The notes under the pieces are model-generated. The model had not been told where the DNA came from. It made no database searches and was given only the letters and a program-made list of their open reading frames with translations. Positions 42,301 to 51,724 of a stretch of 64,000 nucleotides of DNA are shown here, piece after piece; the first letter of the stretch is position 1; each line of letters starts with the position of its first letter. The stretch is from Gemmatimonadota bacterium (GTDB lineage: Bacteria > Gemmatimonadota > Gemmatimonadetes > Gemmatimonadales > GWC2-71-9): positions 1 to 64,000 of the forward strand of contig QHUZ01000025.1 of the NCBI GenBank assembly GCA_003223395.1, read 5' to 3'. The position numbers were made by a program, and so were the translations under genes.

Positions 42301-43860
42301 ATGGTTGCTGAGCTGTTGTCGCTGGGCCGAGTCGGCTTCCGGGTCCAGGCGCCTGTGTCGCGTAGCGCGCCCACGCGAGCGGACATCGCCTGCTTCGTCG
42401 GGTTCGTGCTGCGTCGCCCCGGAGAGCTGCCCGACGCCGTGCTCGCTTGGCTCGACGAGTACGGGTGGCTTGCAGGACCGTACGCCCGCGCCGCCGATGC
42501 GGAGGAACTGCGGGACGTCCCCGTGCCCATCGAGAGCTGGGCGAGCTTCGACCAGCTCTTCGCCTGGGAGCAGCGTGCCGGTGGGGCGAGCACCTACCTG
42601 GGCGCCGCAGTGCGCTCGTTCTTCGCCCAGGGGGGACGGCGTTGCTATGTCGTTCGCGTCGGCAATCCTATTCCGCTCGGCACGCCACGCGTCGAACGGC
42701 TGCGACTCGTGGATCCCTTGTTGGGACTGCGACGCGGCATCACTTCGACTCCAGGTGATCGGGCAGGGTGGAGAGGGATCCGCCACCTGCATGGGCTTCC
42801 AGAGGTCTCGTTCGTCTGTGTTCCCGACCTGCCGGATCTATTGGGCGCTGACCCCCAACCCGCCCCAACGCCGCCTCCGCCGGCACCACCTGAGCCCGTG
42901 TTCGAGGAATGCGCGTTGCGGGAACTCGAGGAGCAGCGTGCGGAGCCCGTTCCTCAGGTTGGCGTCGCGCGAATGGGCGCGGCGGAGTATGCGGAATGGG
43001 CGGGCGTCATCAACGGCATCGCTCGCCTGTTGAAGACCACGCTCCGCGAGGTGCAGCTGTTGGCGGCCGTGCCGCTCCCGTCCCGGGACGAGCCCCAGGA
43101 CCACGCGATCCCGCGTTTCCTGGTCCGCGAGTTTCTCAACACGTCGCTCGACGGTGGCAGACAGCCGACCGGTATCGGATCCTCATTTGTGCAGCTCGCG
43201 TATCCGTGGGCCGTGACGCCCGGCGCCGCGCGGCTCCCCGAGGGCATCGAGCCTCCCGACGGCATTCTCGCGGGCGTCATCGCGCGCGTGACATTGCTCA
43301 GCGGCGCGTATCGAACCGCCGCGGGTTCACGCCTCGAGGATGTCACCGACCTCGTGCCCCGATTGTCGCGCGCCGATTTCGCGATGAACGACGAACGCGA
43401 CCGCGGTCTCACCGTGTTGCCCGATCGGATCTCCACCCTCGGCTGGACGCCGAGCGGGCTGAGACTGTTATCCGACAACACGCCCGCACTGAACGAGACA
43501 TATCGGCCCGCGGCAGTCCATCGCCTCGTGTCCCTGCTGATTCGCTGCGCGCGGCGCCTGGGCGAGACGCTCGTGTGGGAGCCGTCGGGCGAGCCCCTGT
43601 GGGACGAGATCCGACGGTTGATCGAAGGATTGCTCGAGACGCTGTGGGAAATGGGCGTGCTCACGGGCGCCACGTCAGCGGAGGCGTACGCCGTGCGCTG
43701 CGACCGCAGCACGATGACCGATGACGACCTCGAGAATGGGCGTTTGCGGGTGGAAGTGTCTTTCACCGCTTCGGCACCGATCGAGCGCGTCACCGTGACC
43801 CTGGCAATCGATGAGAGTGGGCAGATCTCCCTGCTCGAGCCCCTGACGGCGGCGGCATGA
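42301..43860 (+). CDS. Second, shorter sheath-like protein (519 aa)
   Basis: C-term 'LGETLVWEPSGEPLWDEIRRLIEGLLETLWEMGVLTGATSAEAYAVRCDRSTMTDDDLENGRL' homologous to sheath 1. Confidence 0.9.
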   Translation: MVAELLSLGRVGFRVQAPVSRSAPTRADIACFVGFVLRRPGELPDAVLAWLDEYGWLAGPYARAADAEELRDVPVPIESWASFDQLFAWEQRAGGASTYLGAAVRSFFAQGGRRCYVVRVGNPIPLGTPRVERLRLVDPLLGLRRGITSTPGDRAGWRGIRHLHGLPEVSFVCVPDLPDLLGADPQPAPTPPPPAPPEPVFEECALRELEEQRAEPVPQVGVARMGAAEYAEWAGVINGIARLLKTTLREVQLLAAVPLPSRDEPQDHAIPRFLVREFLNTSLDGGRQPTGIGSSFVQLAYPWAVTPGAARLPEGIEPPDGILAGVIARVTLLSGAYRTAAGSRLEDVTDLVPRLSRADFAMNDERDRGLTVLPDRISTLGWTPSGLRLLSDNTPALNETYRPAAVHRLVSLLIRCARRLGETLVWEPSGEPLWDEIRRLIEGLLETLWEMGVLTGATSAEAYAVRCDRSTMTDDDLENGRLRVEVSFTASAPIERVTVTLAIDESGQISLLEPLTAAA

Positions 43861-44384
43861 CCACCTTCATTCAGTCCCCAACGCCGCTCCAGGTCTTCCG
43901 GTTCAGCCTGTCCTTCAAGAACCCAACACCCATTTTTGATGGAAGCCAGCAAACAGCGCCCAAGATTCCGGACACCGGATTCGCCGAGTGCTCCGGCCTC
44001 GAGGCGACCATGGAGCCGAAGGTGATCAAGGAAGGCGGTCGCAACTTCGGCGCCGCCCAACGAGCCGGCCCCGTGACGTTCGGTACGGTGATTCTGAAAC
44101 GCGGGATGGTCCGGAATCTGACCCTGTGGCAGTGGTTCACCGAAGCCACCAGTCAGGGTTTGTACGGTCGTCGCCGTGACGTCGAAATAACGCTGCACGA
44201 CTCCACCCACCCCACGAACGGCGCGGACGCAAGACGCCCCTATAAGGCTGTCGTGACTTGGCAGCTCAGGCGCGCCTTGCCCATCAAGGTCAAGACAGCG
44301 GATCTCAACGCCAAGGCGACAGAACTCGGTGTGGAAGAGTTGCACCTGGCTCACGAGGGCATGCGAATCCAGATGGAGCGCTGA
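43857..44384 (+). CDS. Second tail tube protein
   Basis: 'FRFSLSF...FAECSGLEATMEPKVIKEGGRNFGAAQRAGPVTFGTVILKRGMVRNLTLWQWF'. Confidence 0.9.
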   Translation: MTTFIQSPTPLQVFRFSLSFKNPTPIFDGSQQTAPKIPDTGFAECSGLEATMEPKVIKEGGRNFGAAQRAGPVTFGTVILKRGMVRNLTLWQWFTEATSQGLYGRRRDVEITLHDSTHPTNGADARRPYKAVVTWQLRRALPIKVKTADLNAKATELGVEELHLAHEGMRIQMER

Positions 44385-44386
44385 CC

Positions 44387-45649
44387 ATGGCGACATTCGC
44401 CCCTGAAATCGACGTCACCCGTGCGACGTTCACGCCACTCGACGCGCGGGGCAATGCACAACCGCACAAGAAGATTACCGTGCACTTCAATCCGGCCTCG
44501 CTCCAGCTTCAGTTGAGCAACACGCTGGAAGACAAGGGCGGCAAGACGACCGAGCAGGTGAAGACGAGCTCCGCCAAGCTCACCATGGAGCTCGTCTTCG
44601 ACACCACCGAATCGCTCACTGATGTGCGTGTTGAGACCCAGAAGTTCGTCGACCAAATGACACCGAAGCAGAAAAAGGTGACGGCCCTGCTGTTTGAATG
44701 GGGGACATTCACGTTCACCGGCATGATCGAATCGTACAAGGAAACGCTCGACTTCTTTTCCTCCGATGGCGTGCCCTTGCGAGCCGGCGTCAATCTGACG
44801 CTGTCACACAGGGATGTGGTGTTCGGCAGCACGCCCCAGGGCCCTGCAGCAAAACAGGGTCCCAAACGCGAAGAAGGTGACACGTATGTCACGGCCGAGG
44901 AGGAGACCTTTGAGACTCTGAATCCGCCCCGCGGCTTGGGAGTGACCTCGACCAAGAACGACGCGGACGTCAACGGCAGTCAGGACAGCGGACGCGGGAT
45001 CGCGGCAGAGAACGGTCTCGAGAACATGCGCTTCCCTGAGGGCCCCTTGGTCGTAGCTGCCGGGGTCGCACTGAGTCCTCCGGTAGCGTTCGCGGCCGGC
45101 GGCGCCGGCATTGGCGCCGGTGCCGGCGCGGCGTTCGGGGCGGGACTCAGTGCGGGGATCGGCGCCGGGTTCGCCGGCCTCGGAACCGCGGGTAGCGCAT
45201 CTGCGGGAATCGGGGCGAGCGCACGAGCTGGCTTTGGCGCGGCCGCGTTTGCGGGCGCCAGTGCTTTTGCGGGTGCCGGTGCCGTCGCGGGCGCTGGTGC
45301 ATTCGTCACCGCCGGGGCTGTTGTCGGCGCAGGTGCTTTCGGCTCGGCAACGACGGTTTTCGGCGCGGCGATCGTCGCTCCTGGTGAAGCGCCAATCTTC
45401 GGTGGCCGCGCCTCCGCGGGCGTGCCGGCGAGCCTGGGTGCATTCGCCGGACTACGGGTGCCGTTGCCGCGGCCGCGGCCCGTGCTCGATCCCAGCCTAC
45501 TATTGCCGCGCCGGCCTACAGCCGCCCTCGCCGCTGACGCACATGCAGCCTTCGACCTGACCGGCCGCGCGCGCGCGACGGCCGGAGCGGGCTTCACCGC
45601 CGCTGCGAACGGGCGTTCGTTCGCGCGCGGTGGCGTGTCCTTCGACTAG
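44387..45649 (+). CDS. CIS tube-initiator (Pvc7/Afp7-like N-terminal domain) with Gly/Ala-rich C-terminus
   Basis: 'ITVHFNPASLQLQLSNTLEDKGGKTTEQVKTSSAKLTMELVFDTTESLTDVR...VTALLFEWGTFTFTGMIESYKETLDFFSSDGVPLRAGVNLTLSH'. Confidence 0.85.
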   Translation: MATFAPEIDVTRATFTPLDARGNAQPHKKITVHFNPASLQLQLSNTLEDKGGKTTEQVKTSSAKLTMELVFDTTESLTDVRVETQKFVDQMTPKQKKVTALLFEWGTFTFTGMIESYKETLDFFSSDGVPLRAGVNLTLSHRDVVFGSTPQGPAAKQGPKREEGDTYVTAEEETFETLNPPRGLGVTSTKNDADVNGSQDSGRGIAAENGLENMRFPEGPLVVAAGVALSPPVAFAAGGAGIGAGAGAAFGAGLSAGIGAGFAGLGTAGSASAGIGASARAGFGAAAFAGASAFAGAGAVAGAGAFVTAGAVVGAGAFGSATTVFGAAIVAPGEAPIFGGRASAGVPASLGAFAGLRVPLPRPRPVLDPSLLLPRRPTAALAADAHAAFDLTGRARATAGAGFTAAANGRSFARGGVSFD

Positions 45650-45664
45650 GACTGGCGGGAGAGT

Positions 45665-45844
45665 ATGGGCGTTCACATTCACGAAGTCGTCGGCACGGTT
45701 CAGCGGGCACCAGAGAGCGGGCACGCGTCCGCGCCTCGTGCCGGCAACGGTCGCGCGAGCGAGCCGCCGCCCCTCCCCGAGGAAGCCGTGCGCGCCTTCC
45801 TCGAGCGAGAAGCACAACTCGCCGCACGCGTACGGGCGGACTGA
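45665..45844 (+). CDS. 59-aa CIS-associated small protein (positional analogue of Pvc6/DUF5908)
   Basis: Manual translation: MGVHIHEVVGTVQRAPESGHASAPRAGNGRASEPPPLPEEAVRAFLEREAQLAARVRAD*; below the 60-aa cutoff of the track; fills the gap between the Pvc7-like and gpD-like genes. Confidence 0.6.
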   Translation: MGVHIHEVVGTVQRAPESGHASAPRAGNGRASEPPPLPEEAVRAFLEREAQLAARVRAD

Positions 45845-45853
45845 GAGCAATCG

Positions 45854-46927
45854 ATGGCTCCCGCGACTGCCACCTTCGTTGCTCGGCCCACGGTTCGCGT
45901 GGATGGCCAAGAGTACGCGACCGTTAACGAGTTGCTCACCGGCATGGACATGCTGGAGTCCGAAGGCGGCTTGTCCAGGCTCCAACTACGCCTGACGAAT
46001 TTCAAGAGCCGCCAGCGCGGCAGTGCGACATACGCGTTCGAGGACAATCAGGTTCTGAAGTTAGGTGCCGCAATCGTCGTTTACGCCGGCCGGGAATTGA
46101 ACCCGCAAGAAGTTTTCCGTGGGCTGATCACGGGCATCGAGGGGGAGTACAGCGAAAAACCGCCGGAGCTCGTGGTGCACGCGGAAGATGCCTTTCAGCG
46201 CGCGCGGCTGGCGCGGCGTACGAAGACGCATACGACCCTCACGATCCAACAGCTGGCCCAGGACGTGGCCCGCGCCTGCTCCCTGACTCCAAAGATCGAC
46301 GGGTTCACGGATCCGATCGGTCCGCAGGTGCAACTGAACGAGAGCGACCTCGCGTTCCTGCGGCGCCTGTTGGCCCGCTATGGCGGCGACCTGCAAGTCG
46401 TGGGTGACGACATGCAGGTATCCGCGCGCAGCGCCGTGCAACGCGGCACCGTGACTCTCGAGATGCACGAAGACTTGCGGCGCGCGCGCGCGCTCGCCGA
46501 CCTGGCCCATCAGGTGAACGAGGTGACGGTTACAGGTTGGGATGCGGGGCAGGGACGGCGCATCACCGTGACGAACCAGACCGCAGCGACGGGCCCGGGC
46601 AGCGGATCGACCGGCGCGACGGTGCTCGGCAACACGCAGCTCGGTCGCCGCTCCCATCACGTGAGTCAGTGCGCCGCACGCGACGATGCAGAGGCCCGCG
46701 CGCTTGCCACCGCAATCGGGGATCGCCGAGCGCGGCGCTTCGTCTGTCTCGAGGCGACGGGGCCAGGCAACGCGCAAATACGCGTCGGCACGCACGTCAC
46801 CATCACCGGGCTCGGCGACCGTTTCGACAACACCTACTACGTAATCGAGGCACGGCATCGCTACGCCGTGCCATCGCCCGGCTACGTCACCGATTTCCGC
46901 GCCGAATGCGCGTACTGGGGGGTCTGA
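45854..46927 (+). CDS. Phage late control D (gpD)/VgrG-hub-like protein
   Basis: 'RVDGQEYATVNELLTGMDMLESEGGLSRLQLRLTNF...GAAIVVYAGRELNPQEVFRGLITGIEGEYSEKPPELVVHAEDAFQRARLARRTKTH'. Confidence 0.9.
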   Translation: MAPATATFVARPTVRVDGQEYATVNELLTGMDMLESEGGLSRLQLRLTNFKSRQRGSATYAFEDNQVLKLGAAIVVYAGRELNPQEVFRGLITGIEGEYSEKPPELVVHAEDAFQRARLARRTKTHTTLTIQQLAQDVARACSLTPKIDGFTDPIGPQVQLNESDLAFLRRLLARYGGDLQVVGDDMQVSARSAVQRGTVTLEMHEDLRRARALADLAHQVNEVTVTGWDAGQGRRITVTNQTAATGPGSGSTGATVLGNTQLGRRSHHVSQCAARDDAEARALATAIGDRRARRFVCLEATGPGNAQIRVGTHVTITGLGDRFDNTYYVIEARHRYAVPSPGYVTDFRAECAYWGV

Positions 46928-47622
46928 TGCCGGGCGAGCACGACTGTCTCGAGACCTCCGTGCCGGGAATGTTGTCCGCGATGTACCTGGCCGAAGTCGT
47001 GTCGGTCAAAGACCGCGACCGGCGCGTGCAGGTGCGCCTGTACAACTGTGACGGCGTTGCCGACCAGGATGGGCCGATCTGGGCGCGCGTGGCAACGCCC
47101 TTTGCGGGCGCCGGCTATGGCGCGTTCATGCTGCCCGGTGTCGGCGACGAGGTGCTCGTCTCCTTCGTGAACGGTGACTCGCGCTTTCCAATCGTCGTGG
47201 GTTCGCTGTGGAACGGCAACGCCGTCGCGCCAGAAACACTCGGCGGGTCGGGCGAGCGCGTGGACCGCTGGACGCTCGTCGGGAAGCGCGGAACTCGCAT
47301 CGCGATCATCGAGGAGCAAACGGGGCAGGCAACCATCAAGCTGTCCACCCCGGGCAACGTCAGTATCACAATGACGGAGGCGAACGGCGGAAAGATCGAG
47401 CTGCAGGCCGGCGGCTGCACCGTTACGCTCGACACCCAAGGCTTCTCGTGCCAGACCGGCAACCGCGTACGGATGCAGTCGAGTCAGTGGCAATGCACCG
47501 CCGGTCAAGTCACGGTCAACGCCGCGATTTCCGATTTCAGCGGCGTCGTGAAGTCCATTCTGGCGCAATCGACCACAGTCGTCTCCAGCGTGTACGCGCC
47601 GGGGCTCGGGAACATATGGTAG
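46927..47622 (+). CDS. gp5/VgrG-type spike (OB-fold + beta-helix)
   Basis: 'YLAEVVSVKDRDRRVQVRLYNCDGVADQDGPIWARVATPFAGAGYGAFMLPGVGDEVLVSFVNGDSRFPIVVGSLWNG'. Confidence 0.93.
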   Translation: MPGEHDCLETSVPGMLSAMYLAEVVSVKDRDRRVQVRLYNCDGVADQDGPIWARVATPFAGAGYGAFMLPGVGDEVLVSFVNGDSRFPIVVGSLWNGNAVAPETLGGSGERVDRWTLVGKRGTRIAIIEEQTGQATIKLSTPGNVSITMTEANGGKIELQAGGCTVTLDTQGFSCQTGNRVRMQSSQWQCTAGQVTVNAAISDFSGVVKSILAQSTTVVSSVYAPGLGNIW

Positions 47623-49223
47623 CGAGTCACGGCATCGTGCTGCGCGGTCCTCAGGTGAGCGGCAAGCTCGGTGCGCCGGTGATTCTCCAACGCGCCGATG
47701 AGGATTTCATCGGCGCGGTGCTGGAGGAGCTCGCCGGAACCCGCGGACTCGAGGAAGTGCTCAAGCCGGAGAAGGTCGCCAGCGCGCGCGATCAGGACGG
47801 CCGGCTCAAGCTGTATGCGCCGCTGCAACGCACGTTCCACGTCGTGTTGGTGGAAGCGCTTTGCGACACTTTCGGCGAACCCCGTCTCGATCCGATGCAG
47901 ATCGAAAGCGCGGGTCTCGTGATACGCCGCTGCGTCCGTATCAGCGAAGGCCGGCCGCGGCGCGGGAGCAACCCGCGCGTTCCGCCCGTGGATGACCGCA
48001 ATCGGCTCGAGGGGTGGCGCCAAACCGGAAAGCGATTCCGAGCCTGGGTCCCCTTCTCGAGCACCGCGGAGGGAGACCTCGATCCCGAGCCCCAACGCCG
48101 GCCGCCGGCGCTGCGGTCCGGGCACCCGCACATCGACCGCGAGCTGGCGCGCTTCGGCGCGAGCGTGGACCAGTTACTCGAGACCGTGGTCCCGTTGTTC
48201 GTTGCACCGCCCGATGTCTGCCGCGCGCTCGGCAGGACGGTGCTCTACGGGATGCTGCCCACGGCAAGCGCCGATTTGAGCGAGGTCCCCGGTGGCATTG
48301 CGTACTCCACCGACGACGTACGAAGCGTCGTCTCCCCGTATCTGTTCTCCGGCGTGGACCTGAGCGTCTCGCCTGCGCAGCAGGTCATCGGCCGCGACGC
48401 GCCACAGACCCTGCGTTCCAACACCACGTTCATGCGCATTCTCGCAGCCGTGCAGCAGGCGACGTTCCAGTTCGGCGCCTTTGATCCGGATTCGAAGGCG
48501 GGACGGGAAGTGCTGGCCCTGTGGAATCAACAGCAGCTCCCGTTCCCCAACGGTGCCACGCGTCGCCTCGGCGACTGGCTCGGCGAGGCATCGCAGCTGC
48601 TGGTGGTGCAGGATCAGGACGTCGGGCCGTCCGCTCTGCAGATGCCGAAGGGATGGCCCGCATTTCGGCCGGAGTTGCGCCAGCAGCTCCTTACGAAAAT
48701 GCAGACCCAGCTGCGCAGCCGCGTCGCTGACGTCCGGCCCCAAGTGGCGCGCTTCGATGACAGCAGCCGCGCCTATCGCCTGCGGGCGTTCGTCCGGCTC
48801 CGTGAAGAACGCGGCTGCCAGCATGGCCCCACCTGGACCGAGTACACCGACCCGTTCAGCATCGCGCCGTGGTATGACGGCCCAGCACGGCCACCGGTCA
48901 AGATCGAGCTACCGGATTTCGACAAGGATTTCCTGAAGAACCTCAAACCGAACGTCGTCTTCGCGGTGCCGCCGAAGATGCTCAACATCCTCAACAACCT
49001 GAAGATGAAGGACTTGATGGATGGAAAGAAGCCAAGCGAGGATGGCACGACGTTGCAGTGGCTCTGCGGATTCAACCTGCTGATCATCTTCATGGTCGCC
49101 TTCATGATCATGTTCATCTTCCTGGTGCTGTTCAACATCATCTTCGGCTGGCTGTTCTGGGTGAAGATCTGCATCCCGCTGCCCGGTGGCTCGCCGTCGC
49201 CGCCCTCGCCGGCCAACGCATGA
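47616..49223 (+). CDS. CIS-associated protein with C-terminal hydrophobic (TM-like) segment
   Basis: 535 aa; C-term 'WLCGFNLLIIFMVAFMIMFIFLVLFNIIFGWLFWVKICIPLPGG'; embedded between spike and gp25 genes. Confidence 0.75.
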   Translation: MVASHGIVLRGPQVSGKLGAPVILQRADEDFIGAVLEELAGTRGLEEVLKPEKVASARDQDGRLKLYAPLQRTFHVVLVEALCDTFGEPRLDPMQIESAGLVIRRCVRISEGRPRRGSNPRVPPVDDRNRLEGWRQTGKRFRAWVPFSSTAEGDLDPEPQRRPPALRSGHPHIDRELARFGASVDQLLETVVPLFVAPPDVCRALGRTVLYGMLPTASADLSEVPGGIAYSTDDVRSVVSPYLFSGVDLSVSPAQQVIGRDAPQTLRSNTTFMRILAAVQQATFQFGAFDPDSKAGREVLALWNQQQLPFPNGATRRLGDWLGEASQLLVVQDQDVGPSALQMPKGWPAFRPELRQQLLTKMQTQLRSRVADVRPQVARFDDSSRAYRLRAFVRLREERGCQHGPTWTEYTDPFSIAPWYDGPARPPVKIELPDFDKDFLKNLKPNVVFAVPPKMLNILNNLKMKDLMDGKKPSEDGTTLQWLCGFNLLIIFMVAFMIMFIFLVLFNIIFGWLFWVKICIPLPGGSPSPPSPANA

Positions 49224-49618
49224 CCGCGACCCTGCTTCCCGGTCCCCGCATTGGGTGGCCGCTGCTTCCCGTTCCCGACGCGAGCGGACAGCTCACTTGG
49301 CCGACGCTCGACGAAAGCGTGCGCCAATCCATTCAGATCATTCTGCTGACGCGGCCAGGGGAGATGCTCATGCATCCGGAGTTCGGCGCCGGCCTGCAAG
49401 AATTCGTGCACGAGGAAAACACGCTCGTCACGCGGCGTCGCATTCGTGATCGCATTGTCGAGGCGCTGGAGCGTTGGGAAACGCGGCTGGAGATCGAGCG
49501 CGTTGTGGTCGCGGAAGATGACGACGAGCCGTCACACGTCCAGATCGAAATCGCATACCGGCTACGTCGTACCGGGGCGGCGCAGAGTATGCGCGCAAGC
49601 CTACAGATGGGGCGCTGA
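49220..49618 (+). CDS. GPW/gp25 baseplate wedge protein
   Basis: 'LDESVRQSIQIILLTRPGEMLMHPEFGAGLQEFVHEENTLVTRRRIRDRIVEALERWETRLEIERV'. Confidence 0.94.
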   Translation: MTATLLPGPRIGWPLLPVPDASGQLTWPTLDESVRQSIQIILLTRPGEMLMHPEFGAGLQEFVHEENTLVTRRRIRDRIVEALERWETRLEIERVVVAEDDDEPSHVQIEIAYRLRRTGAAQSMRASLQMGR

Positions 49619-49621
49619 ACG

Positions 49622-51724
49622 ATGCCGATTCCTGTTCCCGCGCTGGACGATCGCAGTTATCCCGATCTGGTCGAGGAGCTCCAGGCGCGGATCCCGGCCC
49701 ATACGCCAGAGTGGACGAACGTCCGCAAAGGCGATCCCGGCGACGCCATCAACCGCTGCGCGGCGTGGCTCATCGATACGCTGCTCTATCGGGCGAACCT
49801 CATCCCGGAACGCCAGCGCCTCGTGTTCCTGCAGCGGCTCGGCATTCCGCTCAAGCCGGCGCGCGCCGCGCGTGGGCTCGTGAGTCTGGTGCGTGATCAG
49901 GACGACGCGACCAACGAGATCGTCCTCGTGCCGCTCGCGAGCGTGCAAGGTTCAGTCAACTTCGAAACCCGCAACGAAGTCACCGTGCTTCCCGTGCAGC
50001 TCGAGGTGTTCTGCAAACGGCGGCTCCCCGACGCCGAGAAGCAGCGGCTCGCCGGCGTCCTGGACGGCCTGCAACGCGTGTATCACGTGACGCGCGCAGA
50101 GCCCTACGTTACCACACCGGTGTTCCCGGGCGGTCAGGCGGATCCGGCGGGCTTCGACATGATCGAGGGTACCGTCGACAAGAGCTTGTGGCTGGGGTTG
50201 TTCGTCAAGGACGAAAAGCTGTTGGACGCGGTGCGCGAAACATTGAGCCGGGGCGCGTCAGGTGGGGCACACTTGCTCAGCATTGGCGTCGCGCCCGCGG
50301 TGGCCGTCGCGGAGCTCTCCGAGGAAGTCAGCGTACAGGCGCGCATCCCGCTCACCTGGGAGATCAGTTTTCGACGCGCCGGCGGCGAGGCCGATTACCT
50401 CACGCTGGAAAGGGTCGCGGACAGCACGGAAGGATTCACCCGCCAAGGCGTGGTGCGCCTCGCCCTTCCAGAACGCCAGTTCATCGGCGCGCCCGAAGAC
50501 GATCCGCGCGCCTTGCTCGCAGCCGGCGTCGGCGATTATCCGCCGCGGCTCGACTCGCCCAAAAAGATGGCCCGGCTCGCGTGCTGGATTCGGATGCGAC
50601 CCACCGAGCGCATCAACAACCTCAAGCTGAGCTGGGTGGGGATAAACGCCGTCGAAATCGATCAGCGCCAGACGGTGTCCTCGCGGGTCATCGGCAAGAG
50701 CGAGGGTACGCCGAATCAGCAATTCCGGCTGCCGGGGCAATCCGTCGAAGAGGATACGCTCATTCTCGAAGTCGAGGAACCGGGTCTCGGCTACCAGCGC
50801 TGGAGGCGGACGGACGACCTCGCGCTCGAAGGACGTGACGCTCGAGCGTTCGTGCTCGACAGCGAAGGGGGCCTCGTCAGGCTCGGCGATCGCGTACACG
50901 GCTGGAGCCCCGATCCCGGTATGCAGGTGCGTGTGGTGACATGCCGCTTCGGCGGTGGGGAGGCCGGCAACCTGCCGCCGGGATCACTCACCAAAGTCAG
51001 CGGCAAGGACATCACGGGCGCGACGGTACAAGGCGGCATCAAAGCCGAACAACGACTGCCGACATTGGGTGGAGCGCGGGCGGAGACGATTGCGGAAGCC
51101 GAGTTGCGCATTCCGTCCTGGATTCGCAATCAGAATCGCGCGGTGACGGCCGAAGATTACCGCCGGCTGGCGGCCGAAACTCCGGGCGTGCAGCTGGGTC
51201 GTGTGGAAGTGCTGCCGCGCTTCAAGCCACAACAACGCATGAGCAATGTTCCCGGCGTGGTGTCGGTGATGGTGCTGCCATTGAGTGTCGGACTCGATGT
51301 GCAGGATGGGCACGGACGCGAGGAAATACTGAACGCGGTGCGCGAGTCGATACGTCTGTTTGTTTGGTCGCTCCCGCCCGGTGGTCCCGATGGACAGGGT
51401 TGGCCCCTGGGCCGCGCCGTGAGTGATCGCGAGCTGGAGGTGGCCGTCGCTCGAGTTCCGGGCGTCAAGGCGGTGCGAGGAATCCTGCTGTTCGAGCAAG
51501 ACGGGAGTAATTGGCGCAGGCTCCGGACAACGACGGACGGAGCGGTCCGGTTGACTCTCCAAGCGTGGGAGCTGCCCGAATTGAGGTCGCTCGTTACGGT
51601 GGAAGGCGCCGATGCCCCCACGAATCTGACGCTCGTCGCCCCGAACCCGTTCGCCGATGGAAATGGAACGGGCATGCCCGCGCCGGGCATTCCCGTGCCG
51701 GTCGTTCCGGACATGTGCTCATGA
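49622..51724 (+). CDS. Baseplate J-like assembly protein (TIGR02243-like)
   Basis: 'PALDDRSYPDLVEELQARIPAHTPEWTNVRKGDPGDAINRCAAWLIDTLLYRANLIPERQRLVFLQRLG...RNQNRAVTAEDYRRLAAETPGVQLGRVEVLPRF'. Confidence 0.92.
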   Translation: MPIPVPALDDRSYPDLVEELQARIPAHTPEWTNVRKGDPGDAINRCAAWLIDTLLYRANLIPERQRLVFLQRLGIPLKPARAARGLVSLVRDQDDATNEIVLVPLASVQGSVNFETRNEVTVLPVQLEVFCKRRLPDAEKQRLAGVLDGLQRVYHVTRAEPYVTTPVFPGGQADPAGFDMIEGTVDKSLWLGLFVKDEKLLDAVRETLSRGASGGAHLLSIGVAPAVAVAELSEEVSVQARIPLTWEISFRRAGGEADYLTLERVADSTEGFTRQGVVRLALPERQFIGAPEDDPRALLAAGVGDYPPRLDSPKKMARLACWIRMRPTERINNLKLSWVGINAVEIDQRQTVSSRVIGKSEGTPNQQFRLPGQSVEEDTLILEVEEPGLGYQRWRRTDDLALEGRDARAFVLDSEGGLVRLGDRVHGWSPDPGMQVRVVTCRFGGGEAGNLPPGSLTKVSGKDITGATVQGGIKAEQRLPTLGGARAETIAEAELRIPSWIRNQNRAVTAEDYRRLAAETPGVQLGRVEVLPRFKPQQRMSNVPGVVSVMVLPLSVGLDVQDGHGREEILNAVRESIRLFVWSLPPGGPDGQGWPLGRAVSDRELEVAVARVPGVKAVRGILLFEQDGSNWRRLRTTTDGAVRLTLQAWELPELRSLVTVEGADAPTNLTLVAPNPFADGNGTGMPAPGIPVPVVPDMCS

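Noticed and set aside
42954-44396. 480-aa minus-strand ORF opposite sheath 2/tube 2
   Set aside because: Shadow of conserved CIS genes
45055-45430. Gly/Ala-rich region as a frameshift or misread segment
   Set aside because: The frame remains open, continues into a normal stop, and the downstream 'FDLTGRARATAGAGFTAAANG' is in the same frame; composition alone does not prove an error
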